Shown one piece after another: positions 23,708 to 36,081 of a DNA stretch of 64,000 nucleotides (the stretch's first letter is position 1; each line of letters begins with the position of its first letter). The stretch spans positions 30,896,001-30,960,000 of the forward strand of contig CM074857.1 in the NCBI GenBank assembly GCA_037501455.1. The letters are read 5' to 3'. The stretch is from Lantana camara (lineage: Eukaryota > Streptophyta > Magnoliopsida > Lamiales > Verbenaceae). The position numbers were made by a program, and so were the translations under genes. The notes under the pieces were generated by a model that was not told the DNA's origin, made no database searches, and saw nothing but the letters and a program-made list of their open reading frames with translations.

Positions 23708-24800
23708 TAAGCATAATTTTATAAAACCTCTCTTTCCACTTATAAACAATAACTAAAATAATTGAAATTAACGAGACTCTTGAATTAGATAATAATAAAA
23801 AGTATTTGAAAGAATAGAAATATCTAAATAAATAAATAATAACAATTTATTTTTATGGATTGTCGGGTTGGAATAAGAATATCTAAAACTATGTTGCTAT
23901 ATAAAAATTAAAAAAAATCAAATTTTTTATTTTTGTTATTATTTTTTATTTATTATTAAATTATTTATATAAATTAAGTATATCTCTACGTTAATAGAAA
24001 TTTTTATTCATATAGTATTTTCATACAACTATATCATTAGATTGATACAAATAAATGAGTTAGATCTATTTATTTTTAATCATTCAATTTTAATATTATT
24101 TTTAAAAATTCAACTATCAAATGTCAATCCAGTAAATAATGGGGCATAATCTTCTTTTAAAAAAAAAAAACATAATCCCACACTCTCTTTCACTCATACA
24201 CACACATTAATGAGTACATGTTTAATAGTATTCCATTTTTACCTCCGCACCCCAACCACCAAGTTCTGCCACCACCACCGACTAACAGCTGACGCCTCCT
24301 CCTTTGCCCCATGCATCCAACACTCATCATACTCACCAAGTCGCTATCACCGTCGCCTTCTAACTACCTTCAGCCTTCTTCTCCGATCTTTGCTGCCGAC
24401 AGCACCAACTCCTTCCACGCCGCAATACTCACCCTAATATGATCTTTAGGTATGTGTGTATCTATGTTTCATTTAAAATTTTCTCCTTTTTATTTAATCG
24501 ATTTTATAATAATCAAGATCATGTGAACTAATTTAAGAATCATTTAGTTGAAAATGGTATATTCACTTGGTAGGTCAACATAAATTGGCAATGTAAGGAT
24601 GTTAATAATATTCACTTCGAAGGGGACTAATTATAAATTGGCCATGTAAGGATGTTAATAACATAATTGAAAATGGTATATTCACTTGCTAAGAAGTTCC
24701 TCCGTTGATGCTTGTAAAATTAGTCCCCTATAATATCTTGACTTATGTTCTCCCTAAGCCATTAAAAGTGTTAATAATTTGATAATAAAATATATTAATT
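23708..24800. repeat. Left part of duplicated locus, copy 1, AT-rich
   Basis: Parts resemble 30440-31450 in the same orientation (for example ATCTAAATAAATAAA and AAAGTGTTA blocks), marking copy 1 of a diverged duplication. 24180-24440 is a C/T-rich stretch with a short ORF and no recognisable product; it has no counterpart in copy 2. Two short direct repeats (TTGAAAATGGTATATTCACT and ATGTAAGGATGTTAATAA) lie at 24545-24690. Confidence 0.55.
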
Positions 24801-25527
24801 GAGATTTTAATGATTTATTTATTTATGAAGTAAAAAAGAAATGTTTTATGAAAATTAATTACCTCTTCAATTGATTTTTGATATTGATATACTAAGCATC
24901 CTATAATATCTTGACATTGGTGCTGGCTTCCATCCGAGTATAGCTTCACACATCCGTTCTCGGGTTTATTCCACAACAACTCAGTGCAGATTTTCTTTTG
25001 CTTGTGTTTTTTTTTCCTCACTAATTAGTATTAAAGTCTTAGATAACTCTTTTATGTGGCAAAGAATAACACTTCTAAGCTTCATAACATTTTAATAGCT
25101 CCATCGGTTCCATGCTTTTCAAAGATTCCAGAGCATCACGATCAAGACAATCCACCCATGATATTTTGGTGACATATTGCTCTGATTTTTGCTATTGAAG
25201 CTCACTTTGAGCCCGTCTGTAATGCCCTGTATCTTCGATTCAGGTACGCATGCGACACGTGTGAGTTGAGTGTTAGAAATAGTAAGCATGCTTTAAGAAT
25301 TATGTGTTTATTTGAATTATGTGGATTAATTGCCTAATTGTTTATTTTAATTGTATTTCCATTCCATTTCATTTCATATTCAACATATGCATGTTTCATA
25401 CATTTCATTTCATAATATATTACATATATATATACACTTAGATATATATATATACTTAAACTAATTTCTTAAGAATAACATTTTCATTCACTTCATACAA
25501 TATTCATGAAATATACAATTTCATATG

Positions 25528-25528
<1 letters not shown>

Positions 25529-25566
<38 letters not shown>
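25529..25566. repeat. (TA)n microsatellite in LTR A
   Basis: Uninterrupted TA dinucleotides, about 18 units. Confidence 0.9.
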
Positions 25567-25568
<2 letters not shown>

Positions 25569-26262
25569 TACATGCATTATATATATATATATAAGCACTA
25601 AGAGAATTATATACATATTATATACATAATATCTCTACTTTATTACCTTTATACATATATATTATATATCTATAATTATATTACATTACATACTATATAC
25701 ATTATATCTTATATGCAAGAACACACACAAACACACACAAAATCTCTACAACACCATTTACACACACTCCTATCACACGCACTTTGATCATCAAGCAAGA
25801 AGAGGAAGATAGGAAGGATCTTTTATCAAGAATCATAAGCAACATCAAGAGCATCATCTTCATCATTATCATCTCACCATTTCTTCTCTTCTATTACAAG
25901 GTTTGTTGATTTATAATTGTTATATGAGATGAATAGATAGGGTTGGATGATTTAGTTGATTTTCTTGACCTTTGAGCTTGAATATGAGATCATGTGGGTA
26001 TGTATTTTGAATTTAGTGCATGAATATTTTGAACTCTTGGTTATTTGATCTCATGACAACTTGGAGGGTTTATATGATTGCTTGGATGAATTTAATTGCC
26101 CAAACTTGTGTTTTATGAGTTGTTGATGAAGTATGAGATGTATATTGGTGTTATAGGTTAGTTTTGGGGTGTTTTATTGTTGTTGTGGGGTGTTGGATGC
26201 ATTTGGGAGCCATTTTCCAAGCCATACCCTGTTTTTACCCTGTTTTTTTGCCCAGCGACATG

Positions 26263-26384
26263 CCAAACGCCCGTTTGGCCCCTTAGTTCATTTTCCAAAC
26301 GCCCGTGTGAGATGCTACTGCATTGACAGACGGTTTCCAAACGCCCGTTTCTATTTTTAGTTCATTTTGCAAATGCCCGTTTAC
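26263..26384 (+). repeat. GC palindrome cluster of LTR A (core CGCCCG)
   Basis: Four copies: CCAAACGCCCGTTTGG (26263-26278, perfect 7-bp arms around CC), CCAAACGCCCGTGTGA (26295-26310), CCAAACGCCCGTTTCT (26337-26352) and GCAAATGCCCGTTTAC (26369-26384). They lie 1.05-1.17 kb into the LTR, inside the predicted intron. Confidence 0.85.
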
Positions 26385-28753
26385 CCCTCAAAAGAACTCC
26401 GATTGACCTGATTTTTGAACTGTTGGAAACCTCTTGAAGTCTATAACAACCTCCAATTGGAATCTCCTAAATATCATTCCTATATTGTGAGATATGATCA
26501 ATTCTTTTTGGTGTCGCCATTTTTTCGGAAATCTGCGTTAACCCAACTTCGGACCTACGCCATTTTCACCTCACTTTGAACTAGAATTCGAGCCTTATAT
26601 GCTTGGAAAGATCTATTTGTCTAATTTCATATCCAACAAACAAAACTCCATTCCAACTTCTAGAACTCAAGATATTCCAATTTTCCACAGCTTGCACGTT
26701 TCCAAAAATTGTCAACTTTTGCCGAACTTCGCCAAAACACCTCCTCTTGCATTTCTTTCACTCCCTTGGCTCCCATATGTGATTATTTGAAGTATTATTT
26801 GTGCATGAACATTCTCATGACTTATAATTATCATGATTCCATATCATAAGCATGCCGTTCGTCGATTAATTGGTTCATTTGTCTAGAGTCTTATGTACAC
26901 TCGTCTTTCTTGCACAGAGTTTGATCCGGTCGAGGAGCAGGGTCCTTAGGCTTCTCGTATCCTTTCTCTTTTGGTCAAGGTGAGGTTTTACTTTGTTTAT
27001 TTTGAACCTTAATTCCTTGTGTGATCTTTTAAAGCTAAAATGTAATAATATAGGTATACTTTCGAAAAGGATTTTGTTCAAATGATTTTCAAAGGTTTTC
27101 ATGAAAATGTTTTGGCAAGAATCACGCACATGTTATTAGGGCCCGGGGAAATGTGTGAATGGAGACCGGTACGACATCGGGTCGTCGGATAAGCCATTGC
27201 ATATAGTACCCTTTGAGAGTATCTCACGCGACCGTGTAGTGTGGGATGTGGGATACTCTTGAGCCGGTGGTTAACCCATCGAAGGAGCGGGTAGGAGTCA
27301 TGATCCCCCATCTCGATATTGTCTCATGAGATGGTTAGGGCCGTGCAAACCCTTCCATCACCCCGGAGGAAGAAGGATGGAAAATTATGTTTTCTCACGA
27401 TATGATTATGATTATGATATGGCTATTTATGCATGAACGCCTAAGTTATGTTTTAAATCACACACTATGGGAGTAAGGTTGGAGAATTGCCCACTCGCCA
27501 GGCCACGTAAACTATGTTTCTTCAAGTAATAATTTGATATCAGTAATTCCGAGCATTGTCTTTCTTATACTACCCATTTGGGATTTTTCTAACACTTTAC
27601 TCGGGATTACGGATTGCATGTGCATGTGATATACGTATTAAGCCCCTCACTCAGTCTTAGGACTGACACCCACGTTTTTATACTTTTGCAGGTTGTGCTA
27701 GGCGGGGACTTGGGAGTCTTTTGTAATAGTTCCTTGAGTCCTAACTTTTCTTACTTTTAGCATACATACTCGTGTTTTGTTATGAATTATTTTATCTTGG
27801 ATTGTTAATGTAATTATTATGTGGTAGACGGGATGGCTTATGATTGTATAACCTAATTATATGTTAAGTATGTTTATATGCTTCCGTTTTTTATTATCGC
27901 ATCGTTGGTTTTAATTGGTTAAGGGTTAGCCCCGCTTAGCTAGGTTTTGGTTTTTAATTGTCACCCGTTCGCCACGTGTTTGATTGTGTATGGAAATTAA
28001 TTTCATGCTTGGATTAGACACTTGGTGCTGGGGATGTGACGCCTTCCGATGCGGGTGTTACACCGTCCGACCCTTACAAGCTACGAAGATTTTGTTCAGT
28101 CTGTGCATCAACAATAATGTCCTAAACCCGGAGAGCGAACGGGTAACTTCTTAGCACGGGATCCGCATATTGATTCCTGTATAGCAGCGTGTATATACAT
28201 TATTTTTTTCAAATTTTCTATCATACTTCCATATATTCGTGAGTAAACTATCATGTTGGCAAAACCACAGAAAAATCTTGAACTTTTGGGGATAGGTAAT
28301 TTTCAAATTCATTTTCAAGTTTTCTCGCCTGTCTCATCTGAAACCATAAAACATATTATAGGTTGTTTTATAAGAGAATTTATTATTAGTTGATCCAGTA
28401 TAAACTCTCTTAGCTCTGTTGTCATGCAGCGCGATTAGGACTATCAAATAAAATAATTATTTTGGTTGTTCTTTAATTTTGGTATACATGTGTATATACA
28501 TTAAAATCAAGTAATGTTTTCTTTGAACTAACTTTTCGTTATCTCTTTTTTATTCTCTCTTAGCCATTTGATTTTGCATTCCATTTTCTTATTTATATTT
28601 CTCTAATGAGTATTATTTAAGATTTATGTTAGCTTTTTACTATTAATTTAATTTTATGTATGTAATAAAAATAATTAAAAGACTATATTTATATAAAAAA
28701 TTCAAGGAGTGTTTAATCGAACAGTATAAAAATTATTTATAAAATCAGATTAT

Positions 28754-28823
28754 ATCTTATTTTTATATTTGAGTACAAATATCTTATTTTTATATTTGAG
28801 TACAAATATCTTATTTTTATATG
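28754..28823. repeat. 27-bp tandem repeat
   Basis: ATCTTATTTTTATATTTGAG... repeated 2.6 times. It lies where copy 2 holds the 21-kb insertion complex, and copy 2 has no such array. Confidence 0.9.
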
Positions 28824-28996
28824 CACACACATTGAGTTTCCTTATGATTTTTAATTTAAAGTAACTGCAATTGTAAATTGTGGTATATTAAGTCGTAAGT
28901 AATCAAAAATTCCATTTGTACATTTATAATATATATAGATTATATAAGTCATCCTATCTAAATAATATTTACATATTTAATTTATATTTTATTATA

Positions 28997-29317
28997 GGGA
29001 AAAAAATTTTGAACATCCTGAACTATCACGCATTTTGGACTTTGCAACCTGAACTAAAAAATGTCTCCGGTTGCAACCTGAACTATTTAAAATTCTCACT
29101 TTGCATCCTCAGTGCAAAAATCCGGCCACATGTACTTACGTGTCACCCGTTCGGGATGTCCACGTCAGTGCCTCCGGTGACAACAGCTGCCGGATTTTAC
29201 ACTGAGGTTGCAAAGTGAGAATTTTAAGTAGTTCAGGTTGTAACCGAAGACGTTTTTTAGTTCAGGTTGCAAAGTCCAAAATGCGTGATAGTTCAGGATG
29301 TTCAAATTTTTTTTCCC
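28997..29317. mobile_element. Palindromic MITE with 9-bp target duplication
   Basis: This 321-bp element has inverted repeats of about 150 bp, beginning GGGAAAAAAA and including GAACATCCTGAACTATCACG and TTGCAACCTGAACTA. It is flanked by TTTATTATA (28988-28996 and 29318-29326). The duplicated locus near 60385 has the uninterrupted empty site. Mutator-like by duplication length. Its inner ORF is a shadow of the hairpin. Confidence 0.93.
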
Positions 29318-29367
29318 TTTATTATATAAACTAAAATAAGATTATATTGGTTAGTCGGATTTAAATA

Positions 29368-29567
29368 TATATATATTTTTTTTGGTGAACAAAATTTTAG
29401 GTTGAGGGGATGGCGCCCTAGTCCAAGGTAGAGAATGCCCCCAAGCTCAGTGAGCACCTACAGAGGTTCTTACATATACCTCACCCATGGAGATAAGGGG
29501 GTTTGAACCTGCGACCTTGTCAGGATCAAACCTTGTCATGTTCCACTTGGCCAACCCCATGGGGTTA
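29368..29567 (-). mobile_element. tRNA-derived SINE
   Basis: On the minus strand there is a Pol III A box (TTGGCCAAGTGG, 29543-29554) and a B box (GGTTCAAACCC, 29499-29509). The element ends in an A/T-rich tail and is flanked by GATTTAAATA (29358-29367 and 29568-29577). The matching position in copy 2 (near 60420) is empty. Length about 200 bp. Not a functional tRNA gene: no cloverleaf. Confidence 0.8.
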
Positions 29568-29593
29568 GATTTAAATAATTACAATTACATTAG

Positions 29594-29677
29594 TCTTTTT
29601 TTTTTTTTAAACACACGCACAACCAAGTAGGATTCGAACCATGGACCTTGCGTTGGAAAATGAACCCCTATTGGCAC
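29594..29677 (-). mobile_element. Short SINE fragment with poly(A) tail
   Basis: The minus-strand B box GGTTCGAATCC (29630-29640) is followed by an A-run (T-run 29595-29608 on the plus strand). Copy 2 lacks this segment between ATTACATTAG-like and ATTAACTGAAAA-like flanks. 5'-truncated or diverged at the A box. Confidence 0.6.
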
Positions 29678-29689
29678 ATTAACTGAAAA

Positions 29690-31786
29690 ATATTACATTA
29701 GTATTAATTAATTTATTAAAAGATATATTATATTTTATTCCATTATATTATTTTGTTAATTAGATAAGTTTATAGAATTATAATGTGATTATAATTTAAG
29801 AAATTTTATACACGTAGATAATTAGAATAATGGACTTATATAATTAGAATTATATTAGGATTGATTTATTGAAAATTAAATTATATAACTCATTTAATTT
29901 AAATAATATTTATTTTACATAATTACCAAAATTTATAACGTAAATCAATTCGTTATTTTCCGATTCATTAGATGTATCTTATTATAACGTTTTAAATTAT
30001 AGGCCCTAAAATTAAAAAATGGCCAACTTATATTATAAATTTTGAATAATTAATTAATATTAAAACAATTCTTGTTGAACTATATATCTTTTTTCTTGGT
30101 AAGTTGAAGAAGTTTTAGTTCTACCAAAAATTCTATTTTAAGTCAATAAGTACTTTTTAACTATAGTTAAATTAATAATGTATAACATGTATTTACATAA
30201 TCAATATTATCATTGACTAATAGTATCGACGTAATTATTATGAGGATATTTTGGGCGATCTATATTTTGTAAGAAACCAAAGATCTAACTCGTGTTTTTA
30301 TCATATACTAGTGAAATGAACGTGCGTTACACGTTTATTATTTAATTTATTTAAATAAATGTAGTTATTATATTTATTGAACAAATTAGGATCTTACAAA
30401 TATCTAGTTTGATTAAATAAATATAATAACATTTTTAATGAACCATTTTAATTTTGAAAAGTAACCCATACAAAAATATTTATATGAGATCTCTCTTTCA
30501 AATCATGTACAATAAATAGAAATTCAAAGTAGAGAAACATCTAAATAAATAAACAATAAAAATATTTGGAACTATGTTATTACATAAAACAAAATGTTTA
30601 AAGTGTACAATATTAATTTGTGCAAATAGTTCTAACTTTTAAACATAAGTAATAGTTTATAACTTTCAAATATATTTAATAAATGAAAAGACATATATAA
30701 ACAAATATAGAAAAAAAACTTAAAAGATCATATGCCATATTAACTATATATATTTTATTCCTTATATTGTTTATTTGTTTTTAATATAATTGTGATTTAT
30801 TTTTAGTTTTTTTATAAAGTTTTGAAGAATCTTTCTATTGTCATTCAAAATCTAAGATTTATATTCACTTTCAAAACTATAACTTTTGCAACCAATTTTT
30901 TTCTATACTTTCGACCTCGATTCCATCATTTAGAATGGGAATATTGTTTTTTTTTTTCTTTTTTATTCCATAATCTTGAGAAATTGTAGCTTTTGATATA
31001 TTATTATCATCAATTTTAGTATAATTACCTTGCATTAAATATTCATCTCTCAAAACCGTGGGTTTGACATATCATCATTTTCAATATTATCCTCTTTCTA
31101 AAATCTCCATCTTCTTCTCTATAATTGTAATTTGAGTTAATGAGTATTTCTATTTTCTTTTCTTTGATGTCTTGGATAATACTTTTTTAATTGCATTGCA
31201 CCTACCGCGTGTAATTTTCAATTGATAACTTCTACTATTCGATTGTAATGAGAAAACGAAACTCCGTGGATACTTGTAAACTAAGTTTCCTATAATATTT
31301 TGAGCTATATTCTCCTTAAATAATTAAAAGTGTTAGTAATTTAATTATATAAAATATTAATAGAGCTTTAAATAATTTATTTATTTATAAAGTATTAAAG
31401 AAATAATGTTTTAGGAAAATTAATTAGACTCTCAATTGAGCAATTTATGTACTACTCAAACAATATGATGTATAATATCTAGTATCATTTTGTACCTATT
31501 ATTAATTCAAAAATATTATTGATGGTTTGATATTTTTATATTACTTTGGTACAGGTTTTATATTTTCATCATTGCATTTTCAATAGGAAACACCCTTTTC
31601 AGATGTTTGTATTGATGTATTGCATTTTTTACACGTTTCATACCATAAGAAGGATTTGTTTCAATCCCATCAGTCTCTCTTAAAACAATAATATATGTAT
31701 CTCGTATAGTAAACAAAATATAACTAATATTATTTATTTTGCACTATTTATATGTCCCATCATATTCTTTTTTTTTTCTCTCTCTC

Positions 31787-31826
<40 letters not shown>

Positions 31827-31849
31827 AACACAGGAAAAACAGTCTCAAG
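29690..31849. other. AT-rich spacer and left part of duplicated locus, copy 2
   Basis: No gene is supported. From about 30430 it resembles 23.7-24.8 kb. A (TA)n microsatellite lies at 31789-31824. ACTAGTGAAATGAACGTGCG near 30309 resembles ends of common plant repeats but was not assigned. Confidence 0.5.
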
Positions 31850-33437
31850 TTGTGACCTATCCTCGCTAATTTATCCGCCATCATGTTTCAATATCTTGAG
31901 TAAACTTCGCAAATCAAATATTACATTTCTCATTAGTTTCTTTTCAATATCCTTCGTTGTTATCCATTTCAAGATCGTCTCCGAATCAATCTCCACATTA
32001 ATATTCAAAACGCGCCTCTCCCAAGTTAGTGTTAATCCTTTATGCAAGCCCAATAACTCTACTACATTATTGAAACTATACCAAGATTCATAGCATATCC
32101 TAGCACTCATCTTCAGTTGTCATCTCGAATGATACCCCTGGCCAAGCATTGTTGGTGTGATTATAAAAGTTTTCAACCGAGTTTAATTTTACCCATCACT
32201 TCTTGGGTTTATTCCACGACAACTAAGTGTACGTAGATTTTCTTTTGCCCGTGTTTTTTGTCCTGACTGATTAGTACTAAGGTCTCAGATAACTCTTTTA
32301 TGTGGCGAAGAGTGACTCTTCTAAGATTCATAACATTTTGATAACTCCATCAATTCAATGCTGTCCAAAGATTGCATAGCCTCAAGATCAAGACAACCCA
32401 CCCAGGATATTTTAAGAATATATTGCTCAAATTTTGTTATTAAAAGCTCTCTTTGAGCTTATTTGACACTCGCAAGTCAAGAAGATTTTTTAAGTCTTTG
32501 TATCAATAATCTGTCCCACACCCGGAGTGCGAACTGAAAACTTCTTATCACGTGGTCCACATATTCATATCCTGCACAACAGTGCGTACATATATCATTT
32601 TTCCCAAATTTTCTATCATATTTCAATACATTCGTGAGAAAGTTATCATATTGGCAAAGCTATAGGAAAATCATGAATTTTTGGGGGCAAGGTAATTTCC
32701 AAGTTCATTTTCAATTTTTCTCACGTATCTCATCTGACACCATAAGCAGAGTATAGTCATTTTATAGGAGAATTTATCTTTAGTTGACCCAATCCAGACT
32801 CTCTTATCTCTGTTATCATGTAGCGCAATTAGGACTCTAAGTATCTCATTCACCACCTCCTTGGGCAGTACTGTTTTTAGCTTATCCAGGTTTCAGTTTT
32901 TATCTGTGTCAATGAGATTACATACAATAAGATCTTTATCCTCCCCATGAATGTTATCTCCAAAAATGTCCGCTAGTTTGCCTTGTGATAACCATCTATC
33001 ATTCCATAAAGATGTTCATTCACCGTTCTCGATCCTCCATTTACAAAATGGTTCCACCATCCAAGTGCTTCTAACTATCCCCTTTCATGCTTAGCAAGCC
33101 ATAAGTTGGGGCTTATGTTCAAGAATGTCATCCCCTTTTAAATATTTTTTCTTATGTATCGAGTTTCACACCGTCGTCTCCTTGTGAGCATTCTTCATCC
33201 CATTTAGCGAGCATCGCAATATTTCTTTTTGGACTTCTCTAAGACCCAATTTGTCTTCTCGCTTCTTTCTAACCACTTTCTTCCACCCTACAAGATGGTT
33301 CCGTTTTCTTGTTATTTGAGTCGCTTAAAAAAAGTTATATTTAAGTCGATCAAGTTTTTTTACGTGTGATTGGAGAACCAATTTGTGTACATGTAGTAGA
33401 TGGGGATTGAGCTCGTGATTCATAGAATAAGTGTTAT

Positions 33438-36081
33438 TGCAGCACCCCAAGCGCAAGGGCACCACATCCCCCGTACTATAGTTCAATCCACATATGGAAC
33501 AATCACCCATACATGAACCAAGCCTATAGCGAACGGGGGACAATAAAAAAAACACAACACTAGCTAGGCGGGCTAACCTTCAATTATTACAACAATGCAT
33601 AAAGAAAGGCGGAAGCAAAATCATGTACATATAATCCATTAACAATCTTGTTCATTAATTCCATAAACACGCATTTCAACCCCTAGCATCAAGCCATAAT
33701 ATACATATACTTCCTCGTGTTTCAAAATTATACAAATATCAAGATATGAATGAAATGCTAGACTTGACCAAAAGACTCAAACCCGCCTAGCATCCCACCT
33801 GCAAAACCGGAAAATGTGAGGTGTCAGTCTACCACAGGCTGAGTGTGGGGTTTAAATACATATAAGCGCACATACCATGCAAGCTATAATCTCGGGTAAG
33901 ATTTTATAAGAAATATAATATAAGTTCAAGAATAGAAAGAATTCTCGCCCGAGATTACAACTGAACCAATTTAACAATTCAATCATTATCAATTCAATCC
34001 GTGGCCCAGCGAGTGAGGGCATTCTCCAACCTTTCTCCAAAAGTGTACCATCATGAACAATTCCAGTTTATTAAGTGAGCATGCAAGTCATTCATGTGCA
34101 ATCAAGTAGCAGTTTCATGAACCCCTTTTTCCTCCGGGTGATGGTGGGCTTGAAAGACCCACCGATCCAATCATGGTGTACGTCGGGAACGTGACTCCCA
34201 CGCACGGGATTTCTTCCTCCACCAAACCTCCTGGTGGATTCAGAGGTAATCCCAAATGGTGAGGATAGTGCAAGAGTTACCTGTCAGCCCATGCTTTCTC
34301 GGTTGGCTCAGTACAATACCCTCGGGCCCCAATGAACAATACATGTACTTGCCCATTCAATCAGTTAATCCGTTCAATACATTTCATGAAATCATTTGAA
34401 AGTCATAAAGTTTGAAAATTATAGATGTATAGATACTTTTGGTCGAAAACATCACATAGGGTTATAAGGGTTCTATATATATCTAGAATTAAACCTCACC
34501 TTTACCAACCGACCACAAGTGGAAGAAAACCCTAAGGAGCAGACTCCTCGTCTCCTGGACCGTGATCTGTGTAACACGGATAAATGTACGTAAGACTCGA
34601 CTCTCATGAACCAATTAAGACGAACGGCATGTTTAATTAATTTTAATCATGCAATTGCAATCAATGGATATCATAGACATACACAAATTAGCAATCGAGG
34701 TGGCAAAGATCAAGTATTAAAGCATTCAAGATGTAATTCAAATTGTACAATTATTACATAAACCTCCCCTATGAACTTCAAGTATGAAATCACATGATAC
34801 ATACAATACCCATAATGTAATGCACTAAATAGCATGTCAATAAAATGTTAATGTCGGAAACAAGCCAATAAAACCATGCAAGAAAAGTAAAAAAAAAAAA
34901 AATAATTTTTCATGCAGAAAGAGGCAGGGTCGCGGGCGCGACCAAAATCCTTCACAAAAGGGTCACGGTCGCGACCAAGTATTTTTGCCCGAATTTTCCT
35001 CCAATTTTTCAAAATCTCGAAACATGCCCAAATTTTGGTCGCGGTCGCGACTACCTATTTTTGGCCGAATTTTCAAAACTCGAAACTAGGCCAAAATCGG
35101 GTAGCGGCCGAGACCAGTTTTACACGTAAATCAGGTCGCGGGCGCGACCACTTACGCAGCAACAGCATAACAGGGGAAAAACAGGGTATTTCGAACCAAA
35201 AACCACAAAAACAACAACAAAGCCAAGTTCACTCCACAACACTTATTTCAAATCATCCAATACACATTATACGTCAATTATCCATCAAACAAATCATGAA
35301 ATATACATTAAAGCATCAAGAATTCATCATGAAAACCCCATATCTACACACATGCTTCCAACTTTCATGTACACCAAGATATTCATGCAAACTTTCACTC
35401 TTATCATCCTAAACATGCTTCTAGCTCCAATCATGCAAGAATCTATCATCCAATTCATGAACTCTACTCAATCACTTATTCAAGAATTCATACAACTTCA
35501 TGTCATACCTTGAGATGAGCTAGAAATGGAATGAAATGAAGAGATGATGATGATGATGATCCTAGCTTCAATAATCCTTCAAAATATAGCTTGAATTATT
35601 GTGAAATCTCTCTTCCTTCTCCTTGGTGTGAATGTCGGTATTTTGTGTGTGTGAGTGTGTGTGAAATTTGTTGAAATGTAATGAACAAAATGAGAGAGAT
35701 GAATGTATACATATAATGTAATATATCTTCCACTAACCATGATGAATTATCAAATTTTGCAAACAAGTCCCTCTATAATTTGAATTCAAGCAAATGAGTT
35801 CCATCTCTACAGATTATCATATAACCTCCCAAGTCATGAATTGCAATTAAGTCCATGAATTTACACAAAAGAGCAATTAAGGATATTTAATACAATTAGA
35901 TTATGTATATCATTTAATTCATATAATTCACATAACTAACAATTCATATAAATGCATAGAGATGTAAGGTATATAATATAATAAAAATTGTAAGTAATTG
36001 AATAAAATAATTAAACCTCCCAACTCCGGAAGACCCGTTCGTGGCGTGCTTACCTGAACTTCTGGAAATTGGGGCGTTACA
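33438..36081 (-). repeat. Solo LTR B (family related to LTR C)
   Basis: This 2644-bp LTR begins TGTAACGCCCCAATTTCC on the minus strand and ends GGGGTGCTGCA. It is flanked by GTTAT at 33433-33437 and 36082-36086. It carries a predicted intron 33799-35508 (donor CTCAAG|GTATGA, branch CTGAC, acceptor GGTTTTGCAG|G, then GCTAGGCGGG) and a palindrome cluster at 34928-35149. No internal region. Confidence 0.9.
34928..35149 (-). repeat. GC palindrome cluster of LTR B
   Basis: Five copies of a 16-mer whose perfect form, on the LTR sense strand, is GGTCGCGCCCGCGACC: 34928-34943 and 35134-35149 perfect; 34961-34976, 35037-35052 and 35100-35115 with one to four changes. 0.93-1.15 kb into the LTR, inside the predicted intron. 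Confidence 0.9.

Larger units (their letters stand above)
25218..28062 (+). repeat. Solo LTR A of a long-LTR element (Tekay/Del-like)
   Basis: This 2845-bp LTR begins TGTAATGCCC, ends GGGTGTTACA and is flanked by the perfect duplication CCGTC (25213-25217 and 28063-28067). It has no internal region, so it is a solo LTR inside the LINE. It contains a predicted intron (25901-27691; donor TACAAG|GTTTG, branch CTGAC, acceptor TTTTGCAG|G followed by GCTAGGCGGG) and a palindrome cluster at 26263-26384. Length and ends resemble Tekay/Del chromovirus LTRs, but no coding region confirms the lineage. Confidence 0.88.
24815..28440 (-). pseudogene. L1-type LINE remnant, copy 1, interrupted by solo LTR A
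   Basis: Minus-strand LINE ORF2 debris lies in 24815-25217 and 28063-28440, separated by a later LTR insertion. The first piece encodes WNKPENGCVKLYSDGSQ, the start of the RNase H-like domain of plant L1 elements. The DNA aligns with 32200-32830 of copy 2 (for example GGGTTTATTCCAC, TAACTCTTTTATGTGGC, CACCCGGAG-type blocks). After about 28440 the match jumps to 38620 of copy 2, so most of the LINE is deleted here. Multiple stops in all frames; not functional. Confidence 0.75.
28450..30090. repeat. Right part of duplicated locus, copy 1
   Basis: 28450-28770 matches 38630-38933 and 28830-30065 matches 60205-60850, at roughly 80-88% by eye in the same orientation. This copy has a MITE and two SINE insertions that the other lacks. 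Confidence 0.8.

Noticed and set aside
24210..24437. 75-residue ORF in a C/T-rich stretch
   Set aside because: Composition-driven and rich in H/S/T/P; no recognisable domain and no counterpart in the duplicated copy. Could be an exon, but unsupported.
26263..26384. Palindromic spaced repeats resembling a CRISPR array
   Set aside because: Copies are short, imperfect and unevenly spaced; the same device recurs in other plant LTRs, and the context is nuclear retrotransposon DNA with no cas genes.
28916..29218. 100-residue ORF at the MITE
   Set aside because: Starts in AT-rich flank and continues in the MITE arm; explained entirely by the hairpin element.
29499..29640. tRNA genes suggested by A/B-box motifs
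   Set aside because: No cloverleaf or anticodon arm could be folded; A/T tails, duplications and empty sites show SINEs.
30300..30345. Possible Helitron or SINE terminus (ACTAGTGAAATGAACGTGCG)
   Set aside because: No matching opposite terminus, hairpin-CTRR end or target duplication was found nearby.
34912..35412. 166-residue ORF across LTR B
   Set aside because: It runs antisense through the palindrome cluster, which gives repeated RSR/GR residues; no family match and not kept in LTR C.
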